DNA of 30,901 nt from Anaerovoracaceae bacterium (GTDB lineage Bacteria > Bacillota > Clostridia > Peptostreptococcales > Anaerovoracaceae), in assembly GCA_029983755.1 (NCBI GenBank), contig JASBYX010000018.1, positions 1 through 30,901 of the forward strand, read 5' to 3'. The position numbers and the translations under genes were made by a program. A model generated the notes under the pieces. The model searched no databases. It saw nothing but the letters and a program-made list of their open reading frames with translations, and had not been told where the DNA came from. Below are positions 8,660 to 17,699 of this stretch, piece after piece. Positions within the stretch are counted from its first letter, which is position 1, and every line of letters starts with the position of its first letter.

Positions 8660-10039
8660 TTGACTGACATTAGACTATCTGACTATAAGAATATTCACTG
8701 TATCGGAATTGGAGGGGTTGGAGTTTCTGCAATAGCTTCTATTCTTCTGGCAAGGGGAGATAAGGTTTCCGGATCCGATATGAACGAAAACGATATTATC
8801 AAGCGTCTTCGAAAAGAAGGGGCAACCATATATTTAGACCATAGAAAGGAAAATGTGGAAGGGGCAGATCTTATTATCTATTCTGCAGCCATTGCAGACG
8901 AGAATCCGGAGATCGTAAGAGCCAAGGAACTTGATATTCCTATGTACACCAGGGCAGAGATACTTGGGGTTCTAATGAATGAGTTCAAAGACTCCATTGC
9001 AATAAGTGGAACCCACGGAAAGACCACAACAACTTCTATGGTTTCTTTGATTTTGGAGAAAGCTGGGCTTGACCCTACGATTCTTGTGGGTGGAACACTT
9101 AGAGAAATCGGCGGAAACGTAAAAGTCGGAAGAAGCCAGTATTTTGTTACGGAGGCCTGCGAATACAGGGACAGCTTCTTAGAGCTTAGACCGAGAATTG
9201 AGGTAATCCTGAACATCGATTCCGACCACATGGACTATTTTAAGGATATTGAGCACATCGTTAGGTCATTCAAGGCCTTCACCAGACAGTTGCCGGCGAA
9301 CGGAATGATTATAGCCTACGATGCCAACCCTTTCGTAAACCAGGTACTTGAAGATGTTCCAAACGCCATAACATACGGGTATGCCCAAGGTAGCACATAC
9401 TCTATTAGAGATGTGAACTTTACAAAGGATGGAATGCCTCATTTTCATATTTTTAAAGATGGAGAGAATCTTGGGGAGATGCAGCTATCCATGCCCGGAG
9501 AGCACAATATCCTAAATGCCACAGCGGCCTTTGCGTGCTGTCATGAGCTTGGGGTTCTGCCGGAAACAATAATCGAAAATATGAAGGGCTTCACAGGAAC
9601 TCAGAGAAGGTTTGACATCAAAGGTTTAACAGGAAAAGATGTTAAGATAATCGACGACTATGCACATCATCCTACGGAGATTAAGGCAACCCTTGATGCT
9701 GCCACCAAGCTGCCACACGGGCGAACATGGACTATTTTTCAGCCACATACATATACTAGGACACTTGCCTTGTTCGATGATTTCGCTGAAGCCTTTGAAA
9801 AGACGGATGTATTAATACTCACGGATATTTATGCAGCTAGGGAGAAGAATATATATAAGATTTCTTCTGATAAACTTGCAGACAGAATCAAGGAAACCCA
9901 TCCGGATAAGGATGTGCGATATATCAAAGATTTTCAGGAAATTGCAGACACCGTCTGTAAGGAAGCTGAGTCCGGGGACCTTGTCATCACAATGGGCGCA
10001 GGGGATGTCTTTAAAATCGGCGACATGATTTTAAAGTAA
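8660..10039 (+). CDS. murC: UDP-N-acetylmuramate--L-alanine ligase MurC
   Basis: Cytoplasmic peptidoglycan enzyme that adds L-Ala to UDP-MurNAc using ATP. The 459-aa protein has the Mur N-terminal dinucleotide-like motif GIGGVGVSA (16-24), the ATP P-loop GTHGKTTTT (117-125), the central-domain segment NIDSDHMDYF and the C-terminal domain motif DDYAHHPTEI; all are MurC hallmarks. The start is TTG, decided by GGAGGAAG 5-6 bases upstream. It is the first gene of the plus-strand block. The frame is intact and of normal length. Confidence 0.96.
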   Translation: MTDIRLSDYKNIHCIGIGGVGVSAIASILLARGDKVSGSDMNENDIIKRLRKEGATIYLDHRKENVEGADLIIYSAAIADENPEIVRAKELDIPMYTRAEILGVLMNEFKDSIAISGTHGKTTTTSMVSLILEKAGLDPTILVGGTLREIGGNVKVGRSQYFVTEACEYRDSFLELRPRIEVILNIDSDHMDYFKDIEHIVRSFKAFTRQLPANGMIIAYDANPFVNQVLEDVPNAITYGYAQGSTYSIRDVNFTKDGMPHFHIFKDGENLGEMQLSMPGEHNILNATAAFACCHELGVLPETIIENMKGFTGTQRRFDIKGLTGKDVKIIDDYAHHPTEIKATLDAATKLPHGRTWTIFQPHTYTRTLALFDDFAEAFEKTDVLILTDIYAAREKNIYKISSDKLADRIKETHPDKDVRYIKDFQEIADTVCKEAESGDLVITMGAGDVFKIGDMILK

Positions 10040-10161
10040 AAACGAATCCACAATTAGCGGGTCTGATAAATAGCCAGTCTAATTGATTAGAGCGCATAGG
10101 AACAGCTATTAAGGATTATATAATTAGAAGAAGCAAAAACGATAAGGAATACAAGAGATCA

Positions 10162-10863
10162 ATGAAGTACGAAGAATACTTAGATAAGAAGGACGAAAAC
10201 CGTAAGAGAATAATTTCTCATATGGAAGCAGGAGTAGAATTCCTAGACATAGATACAGTCTGGATCGATCCGGAAGTGAAGATTGGCGCCGGCACCATCG
10301 TAGAACCCTGCGTTCAGATTAAAGGGAAAACCTCAATCGGAGAGAACTGCATCATAGGCCAAAACAGCCGAATAGAGGAAAGTGTTTTGTGCTCGGAAGT
10401 GAAGGTAATGTCTTCGGTGATACTGGAAAGCTCTGTTGATGAGGGAACTTCAGTGGGACCCTTCGCATATATTAGGCCGGGTAGCAGAGTCGGAAAGAAT
10501 TGCAAAATTGGGGATTTTGTTGAGGTTAAGAATTCATCCATGGGAGATGGAACCAAGGCGAGCCACCTGACTTACATCGGAGATTCAGACCTGGGAGAGA
10601 ACATCAACCTAGGGTGTGGTGTGGTTTTTGTGAATTACGATGGGAAGAACAAACATAGGAGCACCATTGAGGATGGAGCTTTTGTGGGTTGCAACACCAA
10701 CATAGTATCCCCTGTGACTGTGGGGAAGGGTGCATACATAGCCGCAGGAACCACGGTTACCAAGAATGTGCCGGAGGACTCCCTCTGTGTGGGCAGATCG
10801 AAGCAGAAGGTGATTGAGGGTTGGGCCAAAGAGCGAGGCCTTTACAGGAAGAACGATAAGTAA
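10162..10863 (+). CDS. glmU: GlmU-type glucosamine-1-phosphate N-acetyltransferase, lacks uridylyltransferase domain
   Basis: The 233-aa protein matches only the C-terminal half of GlmU, which acetylates glucosamine-1-phosphate with acetyl-CoA. It begins at the linker (HMEAGVEFLDIDTVWID) and continues as a left-handed beta helix of hexapeptide repeats. Active-site equivalents are present: Arg105, Lys123, His135 (in ASHLTYIGD, the catalytic His of E. coli position 363), Tyr138 and Asn158 in NYDG. Normal GlmU is about 450 aa; the N-terminal nucleotidyltransferase domain (GGxGTRM motif) is absent, and the 122 bases to murC have no room for it. The Shine-Dalgarno is poor (AAGGA 16 bases upstream). 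Position before prs equals that of gcaD/glmU in Bacillus. Confidence 0.85.
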   Translation: MKYEEYLDKKDENRKRIISHMEAGVEFLDIDTVWIDPEVKIGAGTIVEPCVQIKGKTSIGENCIIGQNSRIEESVLCSEVKVMSSVILESSVDEGTSVGPFAYIRPGSRVGKNCKIGDFVEVKNSSMGDGTKASHLTYIGDSDLGENINLGCGVVFVNYDGKNKHRSTIEDGAFVGCNTNIVSPVTVGKGAYIAAGTTVTKNVPEDSLCVGRSKQKVIEGWAKERGLYRKNDK

Positions 10864-10993
10864 GGCATGATTTTGAGCATTACAGAGCTTGGATTTAACA
10901 ATTTAATAAAGATTAGATTTAAAACTGTAAAATAAAAGAAACTGATCAGAAAAGTGTTTGGAAAAGTATTTTAAGAAAGACGAGGTAGTATTA

Positions 10994-11944
10994 ATGAAGA
11001 GTGGCTCATTCTCAGAGTACAAGATTTTTACCGGCAATGCTCATCCACTTCTAGCGGAGGAAATCGCTTCCATTATGGGAAAGCCCGTTGGAAAGTGCGA
11101 GGTCGCCCAGTTCAGCGATGGTGAGATTTCTTTGAACCTATGGGAATCCGTTCGAGGAGTTGATGTGTATATCGTTCAACCCACCTGTGATCCCGTAAAT
11201 GACAACTTGATGGAACTTTTGATCATGATTGATGCCATGAAGAGGGCTTCGGCAGGCAGAATAAATGCGGTAATTCCATATTACGGCTATGCTCGCCAGG
11301 ACAGAAAGGCAAAAGCGAGGGATCCGATCACATCTAAGCTCGTTGCAAATCTAATAGTCGCTGCAGGTGCAGATCGGGTGGTTACAATGGATCTTCATGC
11401 AAACCAAATTCAGGGATATTTCGACATTCCTGTGGATCACCTTGTAGGAATGCCTATTCTCGCAAAATACTTTAAGGAGAAAAACCTAGAGGATGTTGTG
11501 GTGGTTTCTCCTGACCACGGCAGCGTTACCCGTGCGAGGAATATGGCTGAACTTCTCGATTGCCCAATAGCCATCGTGGATAAGAGAAGGCCTGAACCTA
11601 ATAAGAGTGAGATCATGAACATCATAGGTAATATCGATGGTAAGAACTGCATAATTCTTGACGATATGATAGATACTGCCGGAACCATATGCAATGCAGC
11701 CGCAGCAATCAAGAATTTGGGGGCTAAGGATGTGTTTGCTTGTGCAACACATGCGGTTTTATCAGGTCCTGCAGTTGAAAGGCTGGAAGAGTCAGTTATC
11801 AAAGAGGTAGTTCTCCTTGATACTATTCCAATTGCAGATGATCAGATGATAGATAAGTTTAAGACTCTGTCTGTGGCACCGCTGTTTGCAGAGGCCATGA
11901 CCAGAATATTCACAAATGGTTCTGTGAGCAAACTATTTGTATAA
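10994..11944 (+). CDS. prs: Ribose-phosphate pyrophosphokinase
   Basis: Makes PRPP from ribose 5-phosphate and ATP for purine, pyrimidine, NAD, His and Trp synthesis. Diagnostic segments are DPVNDNLMELLIMIDA, YGYARQDRKA, VVVSPDHGSVTRAR and the PRPP-binding loop ILDDMIDTAGT (about 220-230). I chose ATG 10994 (316 aa), which equals the usual length and has GAGGTAG upstream; an in-frame TTG at 10958 would add 12 residues but has no Shine-Dalgarno. The 130 bases upstream hold no clear promoter that I can name. PRPP is also the effector of the PurR encoded nearby. Confidence 0.95.
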   Translation: MKSGSFSEYKIFTGNAHPLLAEEIASIMGKPVGKCEVAQFSDGEISLNLWESVRGVDVYIVQPTCDPVNDNLMELLIMIDAMKRASAGRINAVIPYYGYARQDRKAKARDPITSKLVANLIVAAGADRVVTMDLHANQIQGYFDIPVDHLVGMPILAKYFKEKNLEDVVVVSPDHGSVTRARNMAELLDCPIAIVDKRRPEPNKSEIMNIIGNIDGKNCIILDDMIDTAGTICNAAAAIKNLGAKDVFACATHAVLSGPAVERLEESVIKEVVLLDTIPIADDQMIDKFKTLSVAPLFAEAMTRIFTNGSVSKLFV

Positions 11945-11956
11945 TACGCCTGAGAT

Positions 11957-11996
11957 GGGGAGCCCGGTTCATAATTAACCGGTAAATTAGAGCCCC
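11957..11996 (+). other. Hairpin after prs
   Basis: CCGGTT (11964-11969) pairs with AACCGG (11977-11982) around a 7-base loop, and an outer GGGG (11957-11960) can pair with CCCC (11993-11996). There is no T run after it, so it is more likely a processing or stabilising structure than a strong terminator. Function not known. Confidence 0.35.
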
Positions 11997-12023
11997 TAAA
12001 TCGGAGCAAATATGGAGCTACTT

Positions 12024-12051
12024 GTTGATGCGGTAGCGTTGATGCAGTAGC
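12024..12051 (+). repeat. Two tandem 14-bp repeats in the prs-pth gap
   Basis: GTTGATGCGGTAGC (12024-12037) is followed directly by GTTGATGCAGTAGC (12038-12051), one mismatch. It lies 46 bases before pth in a non-coding gap. No function can be assigned. Confidence 0.6.
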
Positions 12052-12097
12052 AAAGAAAGTTTAGAAAGAAAGTAGTTAAAGGAAAGCAAAAGTATAT

Positions 12098-12682
12098 ATG
12101 TATATTATTATCGGCCTTGGGAATCCGGGGAGAAAGTACGAGAATACCAGACACAATTTGGGTTTTATTACTGTAGATCGTCTAGCTGAAAAACATAATA
12201 TACAAGTTGATAAGATTAAGTTTAAGGCTTTGGTCGGCGATGGTAGAATTGCCGGCCAAAAAGTTTTATTGGTGAAACCTCAAACGTATATGAACCTCTC
12301 CGGGGAGTCAGCAAGAGAGGTGGCAAACTACTACAAAGTAGATCCGGAAAATATAATAGTAATTTACGACGATTTAGACTTACCCCTTGGACACCTGAGG
12401 ATAAGAAAATCCGGAAGTGCAGGAACACATAACGGCATGAAGTCAGTTGTCTATCAGCTTAAGAGCGATAAGTTCCCACGAATTAGGCTAGGTATCGGCG
12501 GCAATGGAAAGGAAGATATCATAGACTATGTCATCGGAGGATTCAAAAAGGAAGAGGTAAAGGTTCTTGAGACCACGGTGGATAATGCGGTTTCTGCCAT
12601 AGAGTGTATGATATCCGAGTCTTTGGATATTGCTATGAACAGGTACAATACCAAGAAGAATACAAAGGTAGATGATGAATAA
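12098..12682 (+). CDS. pth: Peptidyl-tRNA hydrolase
   Basis: Frees tRNA from peptidyl-tRNAs dropped by stalled ribosomes. The 194-aa protein has the family opening GLGNPGRKYENTRHNLGF with catalytic His19, the QTYMNLSG segment with Asn66, the DDLDLP motif (91-96) that holds the conserved Asp, and the HNG motif (111-113). AAAGGAAA lies somewhat far (about 14 bases) upstream of the ATG. It overlaps mfd by 11 bases, so the two are co-translated. The L25/Ctc gene that lies between prs and pth in Bacillus is absent. Confidence 0.95.
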   Translation: MYIIIGLGNPGRKYENTRHNLGFITVDRLAEKHNIQVDKIKFKALVGDGRIAGQKVLLVKPQTYMNLSGESAREVANYYKVDPENIIVIYDDLDLPLGHLRIRKSGSAGTHNGMKSVVYQLKSDKFPRIRLGIGGNGKEDIIDYVIGGFKKEEVKVLETTVDNAVSAIECMISESLDIAMNRYNTKKNTKVDDE

Positions 12683-15600
12683 AACTATAGCATACATAGG
12701 TGCTTCTGAAAGCTCAGTGGCACCGGTTATAGTACAGGCTAGAAGGGAAGACAAGCTGAAAGGTCCAACGCTGGTTATAGTTACCAGCCAAAACCGGGCA
12801 AAAGAATTGTCCAAAGACCTTTCATTCTTCTGCGATGAGCCTGTATTTGTCATGCCACAAAGAGAAAACCTCTTCATGGCCTATCAGGCAAAGAGCAGAT
12901 CAAACACACTTAAGCGAATAGAAATCCTAAAGAGTCTTGAGGCAGGCGAAAACGTAATCGTTGTTGCTGCAACACCTGCTCTTATGAGGAAGCTCCCTCC
13001 CGTTGGAACATACACAGGAAGCAAAATCAAGATAGGTCTTGGAGATACAATTTCTTACGAGAATCTGAAAGAAAGTCTTGTTAAAATGGGATACGAGCCC
13101 ATGTCCATGGTTGAGGACATAGGAGAATTCAGCAGCCGTGGAGGGATTTTGGACTTGTATTCCCCCTCATGGGAGAATCCTATCAGATTGGAATTCTTCG
13201 GCGATGAGGTTGACTCCATAAGGACATTTGATATAGAGGATCAAAGATCCCTTGAAAACCTGAAAGAAATCACCATATTTCCTGCAAGGGACATATATCA
13301 AGACGAATCCATGTTCAGGGAAGTAGCCACAAGAATTGAGAAAGATTATGTGGACAGGATTCAGGAACTATCAAAATATCCTGAAGAGAATGGTGAAGCC
13401 ATTGACAACCTAACGAGGCAAAAAGATGAGATTTCCGACAGGCTGAAGACCGTTATGAGCATGAGCCTTATGGAAAACTACATCCAGTATTTTTATGAGG
13501 ATACTTCTTTTCTTTGGGAATACTTGATTCCGAAAGTAAATCCAAAGGCATCTTCAGAGACCGATGCAAAATCTGTGGTCGGTGGAAAATCTGCTGCATA
13601 TGAAGATGTGTCCGGTGCAGAATCAGAGGCCGATACAAAATCTGTGGCCTATTTAAAATCTGTGCCTAAGGGGGGAACTATCTTCATAGAAGAACCTGAC
13701 AAGGTGGAAGAGTATATCAAAGCCCAGGAAGAGGAAAACAGAAGGGAATTCACCTCATACTATGAGACAGGGCGAGCTGTAATGAGCGAATCCGATCTGC
13801 TTGTAGGCCTTGATGACTTCAAGAAAATATATACTATGGAAGGTGGGAACCTTGGCCTCATAATGCCATTCCCTAAGACCCTAAAAGATGTTCCAAAGCT
13901 CACCAAGCTTGTGGACCTTAAAGTCAGACCTGCAGAAGGGTACCAAGGAAGAATGGATCTTTTCTCAAAAGGGGTTAAGGATCTGTTAAACACCGGATAC
14001 TATGTTACCATAGTCATCGGGGACGACAAAAAGCTGGAATCCATAAGGGAATATCTTGAGCACGAGAAAATTGATTTAAGTCAGGTTAATTTTGCAAATG
14101 GGGATATATCCCGAGGCTCGGATTTTTACGAGAACAAAATAGCTTTCATTTCTGAACTTGACATCTTCGGCAAGGTGAAGACGGTTAAAAAAAGGAAGGC
14201 ATCGAGTAAAGAAAAAGCTGTTTTCTTTTCAGACCTCAAGGTAGGGGATTACATCGTTCACGAGAACCACGGAATCGGACTGTTCAAAGGAATGGAGCAG
14301 ATTGTCGTCGATGGAGAACGAAAGGATTACCTTCTAATTCAATATGCAGGCAACGACAAACTATATGTCCCTGTGGATCAGATGGGATTTTTGCAAAAGT
14401 ATGTGGGAGCCGACGGCATTGCGCCAAAAATCAACCGCTTGTCAGGTGGGGACTGGAAGGCTACCAAGGCCAAGGCGAAGATGGCCATTGCGGAGATGAC
14501 GGGCCAGCTGCTTGAGCTTTATGCTAAGCGTCAGGCCCGGGCAGGGCACGCATTCGGGCCTGACACGCCTTGGCAGAAGGAATTTGAGGACTCCTTCCCA
14601 TACGCTGAAACTGAAGATCAACTCATTGCTACAGAAGAAATCAAGGAAGACATGGAGCAGGAGCACGCCATGGACAGACTCCTTTGTGGAGACGTGGGAT
14701 TTGGTAAGACCGAAGTGGCTGCCAGGGGAATCTTTAAATGCCTGGCAGAAGGCAAACAGGCCGTAGTCCTAGTACCTACAACTATTTTGGCGACTCAGCA
14801 CTACTACACCCTCAAAGAGCGATTCGAACATTTTCCTATGAGGGTGGAGGTAATATCAAGATTTCAGAGCAAGGCAAAGCAGGCAAAGATACTTGAAGAG
14901 ATGGAGGCAGGGCAGATTGACCTTTTGATTGGAACCCACAGACTTCTATCCAAAGATGTGAGATTTAAAGACCTAGGGCTTCTGGTAATCGACGAGGAGC
15001 AGAGATTTGGAGTTGCACACAAAGAAAGAATCAAAGAACTTAAAACAAACGTGGATGTTTTGACCCTTTCAGCAACCCCAATACCTAGGACACTTAATAT
15101 GAGCCTCTCGGGGATCAAAGCAATGAGCCTTATTTCCCAGCCACCCCAGGACAGGCTGCCGGTACAAACCTATGTGGTGGAAGAAGACGATTTTTTGATC
15201 AAAGATATTATACACAGGGAGCTTGCCAGGGGAGGACAGGTTTTCGTAGTATATAACAGGGTTAGGGGAATACTTTCCCTTGCAGAGAGAATAAGGAAGT
15301 TGGTACCGGAGGCAAAGGTGGTTGTAGGCCATGGGCAGATGAGGGAGCATGCTCTTGAGGATGTTATGATGAATTTCATAAGGGACGAATCTGATGTTAT
15401 GGTTTGCACAACTATTATAGAAACAGGCATCGACATTCCTAATGCCAACTCCCTGATTATCCTAAATGCAGATCAATTGGGCCTTTCACAGCTATATCAG
15501 CTGAGAGGACGAGTGGGTAGATCCACAAGGATGGCATATGCCTACCTCATGTACCGCAGGGGAAAATCTTTAAACGAAGCCGCCTCAAAGCGTCTAAAGG

Positions 15601-16253
15601 CAATCAAGGACTTTACAGAATTTGGTTCAGGATTTAAAATTGCTATGAGAGACCTTGAAATAAGGGGCGCAGGCAATATCCTCGGAGCGGAACAGAGTGG
15701 CCACATGATGAACATCGGCTATGAGCTGTACTGCAAAATGGTGGATGATGCAGTCAGAGCCATGAAGGGGGAAATCGTCAAAGAAAAGCCGGAGGATCTG
15801 CAGATAGATCTAGTGGTTTCAGCTATAATACCTGCATGGTACATCGGGGAAGAAGAACTCAAGATGGAGATGTATAAAAAGTGTGCCCAGGTCTCAAGTG
15901 ATGCTGATATGTCCGATCTGACAGATGAATTCATAGACAGGTTTGGGGATGTGCCTTGGGAGACGGAAAACCTCATGCGCCTTAGCTACATAAGGTCAAT
16001 TGCGGAGGAAATCGGGGTTAAGAGAATTTATGAGGAGAAGATCACCATCGTGGTGGTGATGGAAAGCCAAAACATGCTCAAGGCTGAGAATTTAGCTGCT
16101 GCCGGAGCACACTTCGGATATGACCTCATAATCAATGCTGGTGTGGAACCACGATTAAGGCTCAAAGTTTCAAAGAGGGAAAAGACCGGAAAGCTCCTTG
16201 AGCTGATGAAATTTCTCAGACCGAGCCAGGAGCAGGCGAGTCCGGAGCACTAG
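12672..16253 (+). CDS. mfd: Transcription-repair coupling factor Mfd
   Basis: DNA translocase that removes RNA polymerase stalled at lesions and recruits UvrA. The 1193-aa protein has the UvrB-like N-terminal region with the FSSRGGILDLYSP motif (about 154), the RNA polymerase-interaction domain (about 520-585, VGDYIVHENHGIG), helicase motif I GDVGFGKTE (about 672), the DEEQRFG Walker B (about 773) and the C-terminal TRCF domain. Start ATG 12672 or the adjacent ATG 12675, inside pth; AAGGTAG upstream fits 12675 better. Unusual: residues about 293-332 are a low-complexity insertion with repeated AKSV/KS units within the UvrB-like part, reported separately. Confidence 0.96.
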   Translation: MMNKTIAYIGASESSVAPVIVQARREDKLKGPTLVIVTSQNRAKELSKDLSFFCDEPVFVMPQRENLFMAYQAKSRSNTLKRIEILKSLEAGENVIVVAATPALMRKLPPVGTYTGSKIKIGLGDTISYENLKESLVKMGYEPMSMVEDIGEFSSRGGILDLYSPSWENPIRLEFFGDEVDSIRTFDIEDQRSLENLKEITIFPARDIYQDESMFREVATRIEKDYVDRIQELSKYPEENGEAIDNLTRQKDEISDRLKTVMSMSLMENYIQYFYEDTSFLWEYLIPKVNPKASSETDAKSVVGGKSAAYEDVSGAESEADTKSVAYLKSVPKGGTIFIEEPDKVEEYIKAQEEENRREFTSYYETGRAVMSESDLLVGLDDFKKIYTMEGGNLGLIMPFPKTLKDVPKLTKLVDLKVRPAEGYQGRMDLFSKGVKDLLNTGYYVTIVIGDDKKLESIREYLEHEKIDLSQVNFANGDISRGSDFYENKIAFISELDIFGKVKTVKKRKASSKEKAVFFSDLKVGDYIVHENHGIGLFKGMEQIVVDGERKDYLLIQYAGNDKLYVPVDQMGFLQKYVGADGIAPKINRLSGGDWKATKAKAKMAIAEMTGQLLELYAKRQARAGHAFGPDTPWQKEFEDSFPYAETEDQLIATEEIKEDMEQEHAMDRLLCGDVGFGKTEVAARGIFKCLAEGKQAVVLVPTTILATQHYYTLKERFEHFPMRVEVISRFQSKAKQAKILEEMEAGQIDLLIGTHRLLSKDVRFKDLGLLVIDEEQRFGVAHKERIKELKTNVDVLTLSATPIPRTLNMSLSGIKAMSLISQPPQDRLPVQTYVVEEDDFLIKDIIHRELARGGQVFVVYNRVRGILSLAERIRKLVPEAKVVVGHGQMREHALEDVMMNFIRDESDVMVCTTIIETGIDIPNANSLIILNADQLGLSQLYQLRGRVGRSTRMAYAYLMYRRGKSLNEAASKRLKAIKDFTEFGSGFKIAMRDLEIRGAGNILGAEQSGHMMNIGYELYCKMVDDAVRAMKGEIVKEKPEDLQIDLVVSAIIPAWYIGEEELKMEMYKKCAQVSSDADMSDLTDEFIDRFGDVPWETENLMRLSYIRSIAEEIGVKRIYEEKITIVVVMESQNMLKAENLAAAGAHFGYDLIINAGVEPRLRLKVSKREKTGKLLELMKFLRPSQEQASPEH
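13555..13649 (+). repeat. In-frame repeats inside mfd
   Basis: A 26-base segment at 13555-13580 (reading ETDAKSVV) recurs with three changes at 13624-13649 (EADTKSVA), 69 bases apart, a multiple of three. The shorter word AAAATCTG occurs four times in the stretch. The repeats encode a hydrophilic insertion in the UvrB-like region of Mfd. Confidence 0.7.
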
Positions 16254-16334
16254 AACAAACATGATAATCAGGACAACGGAAATCACCCGGAGCACACGGA
16301 TAAAGCTTGATCGTCATTGACATAGGAGGATGAA

Positions 16335-17699
16335 ATGCTACTTAAGAATGTAACCTATCTAGATGAGAACTTTAATTTAGCCACAACAAAATACCTGACT
16401 ATAGAAAACGGGCGGTTTGCTGAGTTTACAGATGATTTGAAAAAATCGGGATGCTCATTGACAGGACCTATGGGAAATCCTGTGAACTATCAGAGGGCGC
16501 CTCAAATTAAGGCTGCAGAAGTGAAAAATGAAAAGGAGCAGATAGACTGCACCGGCCTAATAATAATGCCCGCCTTTTATAACAGCCATGCACATTCTCC
16601 CATGAGCCTCATGAGAGGCTATGGGGAGAATATGAGTTTAAATGAGTGGCTAACGGACAAAATCTGGCCATTCGAGGCTCATTTAAACTCGGAAAGCATC
16701 TACTGGGGAACCATGCTTTCCATGGCTGAATCCATCAGAAACGGGATAGTTTCATCGACTGATATGTATTACTTCACATCTGATATGGTAAGAGCCTATT
16801 TGGATGCAGGGGTTAAGGGTAATATATCAAGAGCCCTTGTAAACTTTGACGGAACTTCCTATAAGGAAATGGAATCCTTTAAGGAGATGGAGTCTGCTTA
16901 CAGGGATTTCAATGGATATGACGATGGAAAAATAATAATAGAAGCGAGCATTCACGGAGAGTATACAAGTGATGAGCAAACTGTTAGAGGTCTTGCTGAA
17001 CATGCTAAAGCCAATAATATGAGGATGCACATTCATTTGTCTGAAACCCGTGAAGAACACGAAAACTGCAAAGCGAAGAGAAAAAAGACGCCATGTGAGT
17101 ATTTTGCTCAATGTGGACTTCTTGATGTTCCAACAACAGCGGCCCACTGCGTTTGGGTTACGGACTCGGACATAGACATATTGAAAGAAAAGAATGTTAT
17201 AGTTTCCCACAACCCCCAGAGCAACCTAAAGCTTGCCAGTGGAATCGCTCCAATCAGCAGGATGATGGACAGGGGGGTTAGTGTTGCAATAGGTACGGAC
17301 AGCGTTGCTTCAAACAACAGTCTGAATTTCTTTGAAGCTATGAAGCTTATGGGACTTTTGGCCAAGGTCTCCACAATGGATCCAACGGTCCTTGCTCCGA
17401 AGGAGATCCTGGCTGCAGCTACGAGAAATGGAGCATTGACCCAGGGAAGGGATGACTGCGGTGTGATTAAGGAAGGCTTTAGAGCTGACTTCATCGCTGT
17501 GAATTTAAATGATATCGCCATGAATCCTGTTCACGAAATTGCAAATAACCTTGTATATTCAGGGGATCCGTCCATTGTAAAGATGACCGTGTGCGACGGA
17601 GAAATTTTGTATAGGGATGGAGAGTTTACGAAGTTTGATATTGAGAAAGTTATTAGCAATGCCAATAGAGAAACTGAGAGGATTTTGAAACTGGTATGA
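16335..17699 (+). CDS. Amidohydrolase, MTA/SAH deaminase-like
   Basis: A 454-aa metal-dependent hydrolase of the TrzN/AtzA/MtaD group, which deaminates methylthioadenosine, S-adenosylhomocysteine, adenosine or related compounds. Metal ligands are visible: His85 and His87 in NSHAHSPM, a His in HIHLSETREEH, a His in TAAHCVW and an Asp in IGTDSVASNN. AGGAGGATGAA gives an excellent Shine-Dalgarno. Compared with family members the HxH motif comes late: residues about 38-68 seem to be an extra hydrophilic stretch between the N-terminal beta strands and the barrel. It overlaps the flippase gene by 4 bases (ATGA). The exact substrate cannot be read from the sequence. Confidence 0.85.
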   Translation: MLLKNVTYLDENFNLATTKYLTIENGRFAEFTDDLKKSGCSLTGPMGNPVNYQRAPQIKAAEVKNEKEQIDCTGLIIMPAFYNSHAHSPMSLMRGYGENMSLNEWLTDKIWPFEAHLNSESIYWGTMLSMAESIRNGIVSSTDMYYFTSDMVRAYLDAGVKGNISRALVNFDGTSYKEMESFKEMESAYRDFNGYDDGKIIIEASIHGEYTSDEQTVRGLAEHAKANNMRMHIHLSETREEHENCKAKRKKTPCEYFAQCGLLDVPTTAAHCVWVTDSDIDILKEKNVIVSHNPQSNLKLASGIAPISRMMDRGVSVAIGTDSVASNNSLNFFEAMKLMGLLAKVSTMDPTVLAPKEILAAATRNGALTQGRDDCGVIKEGFRADFIAVNLNDIAMNPVHEIANNLVYSGDPSIVKMTVCDGEILYRDGEFTKFDIEKVISNANRETERILKLV

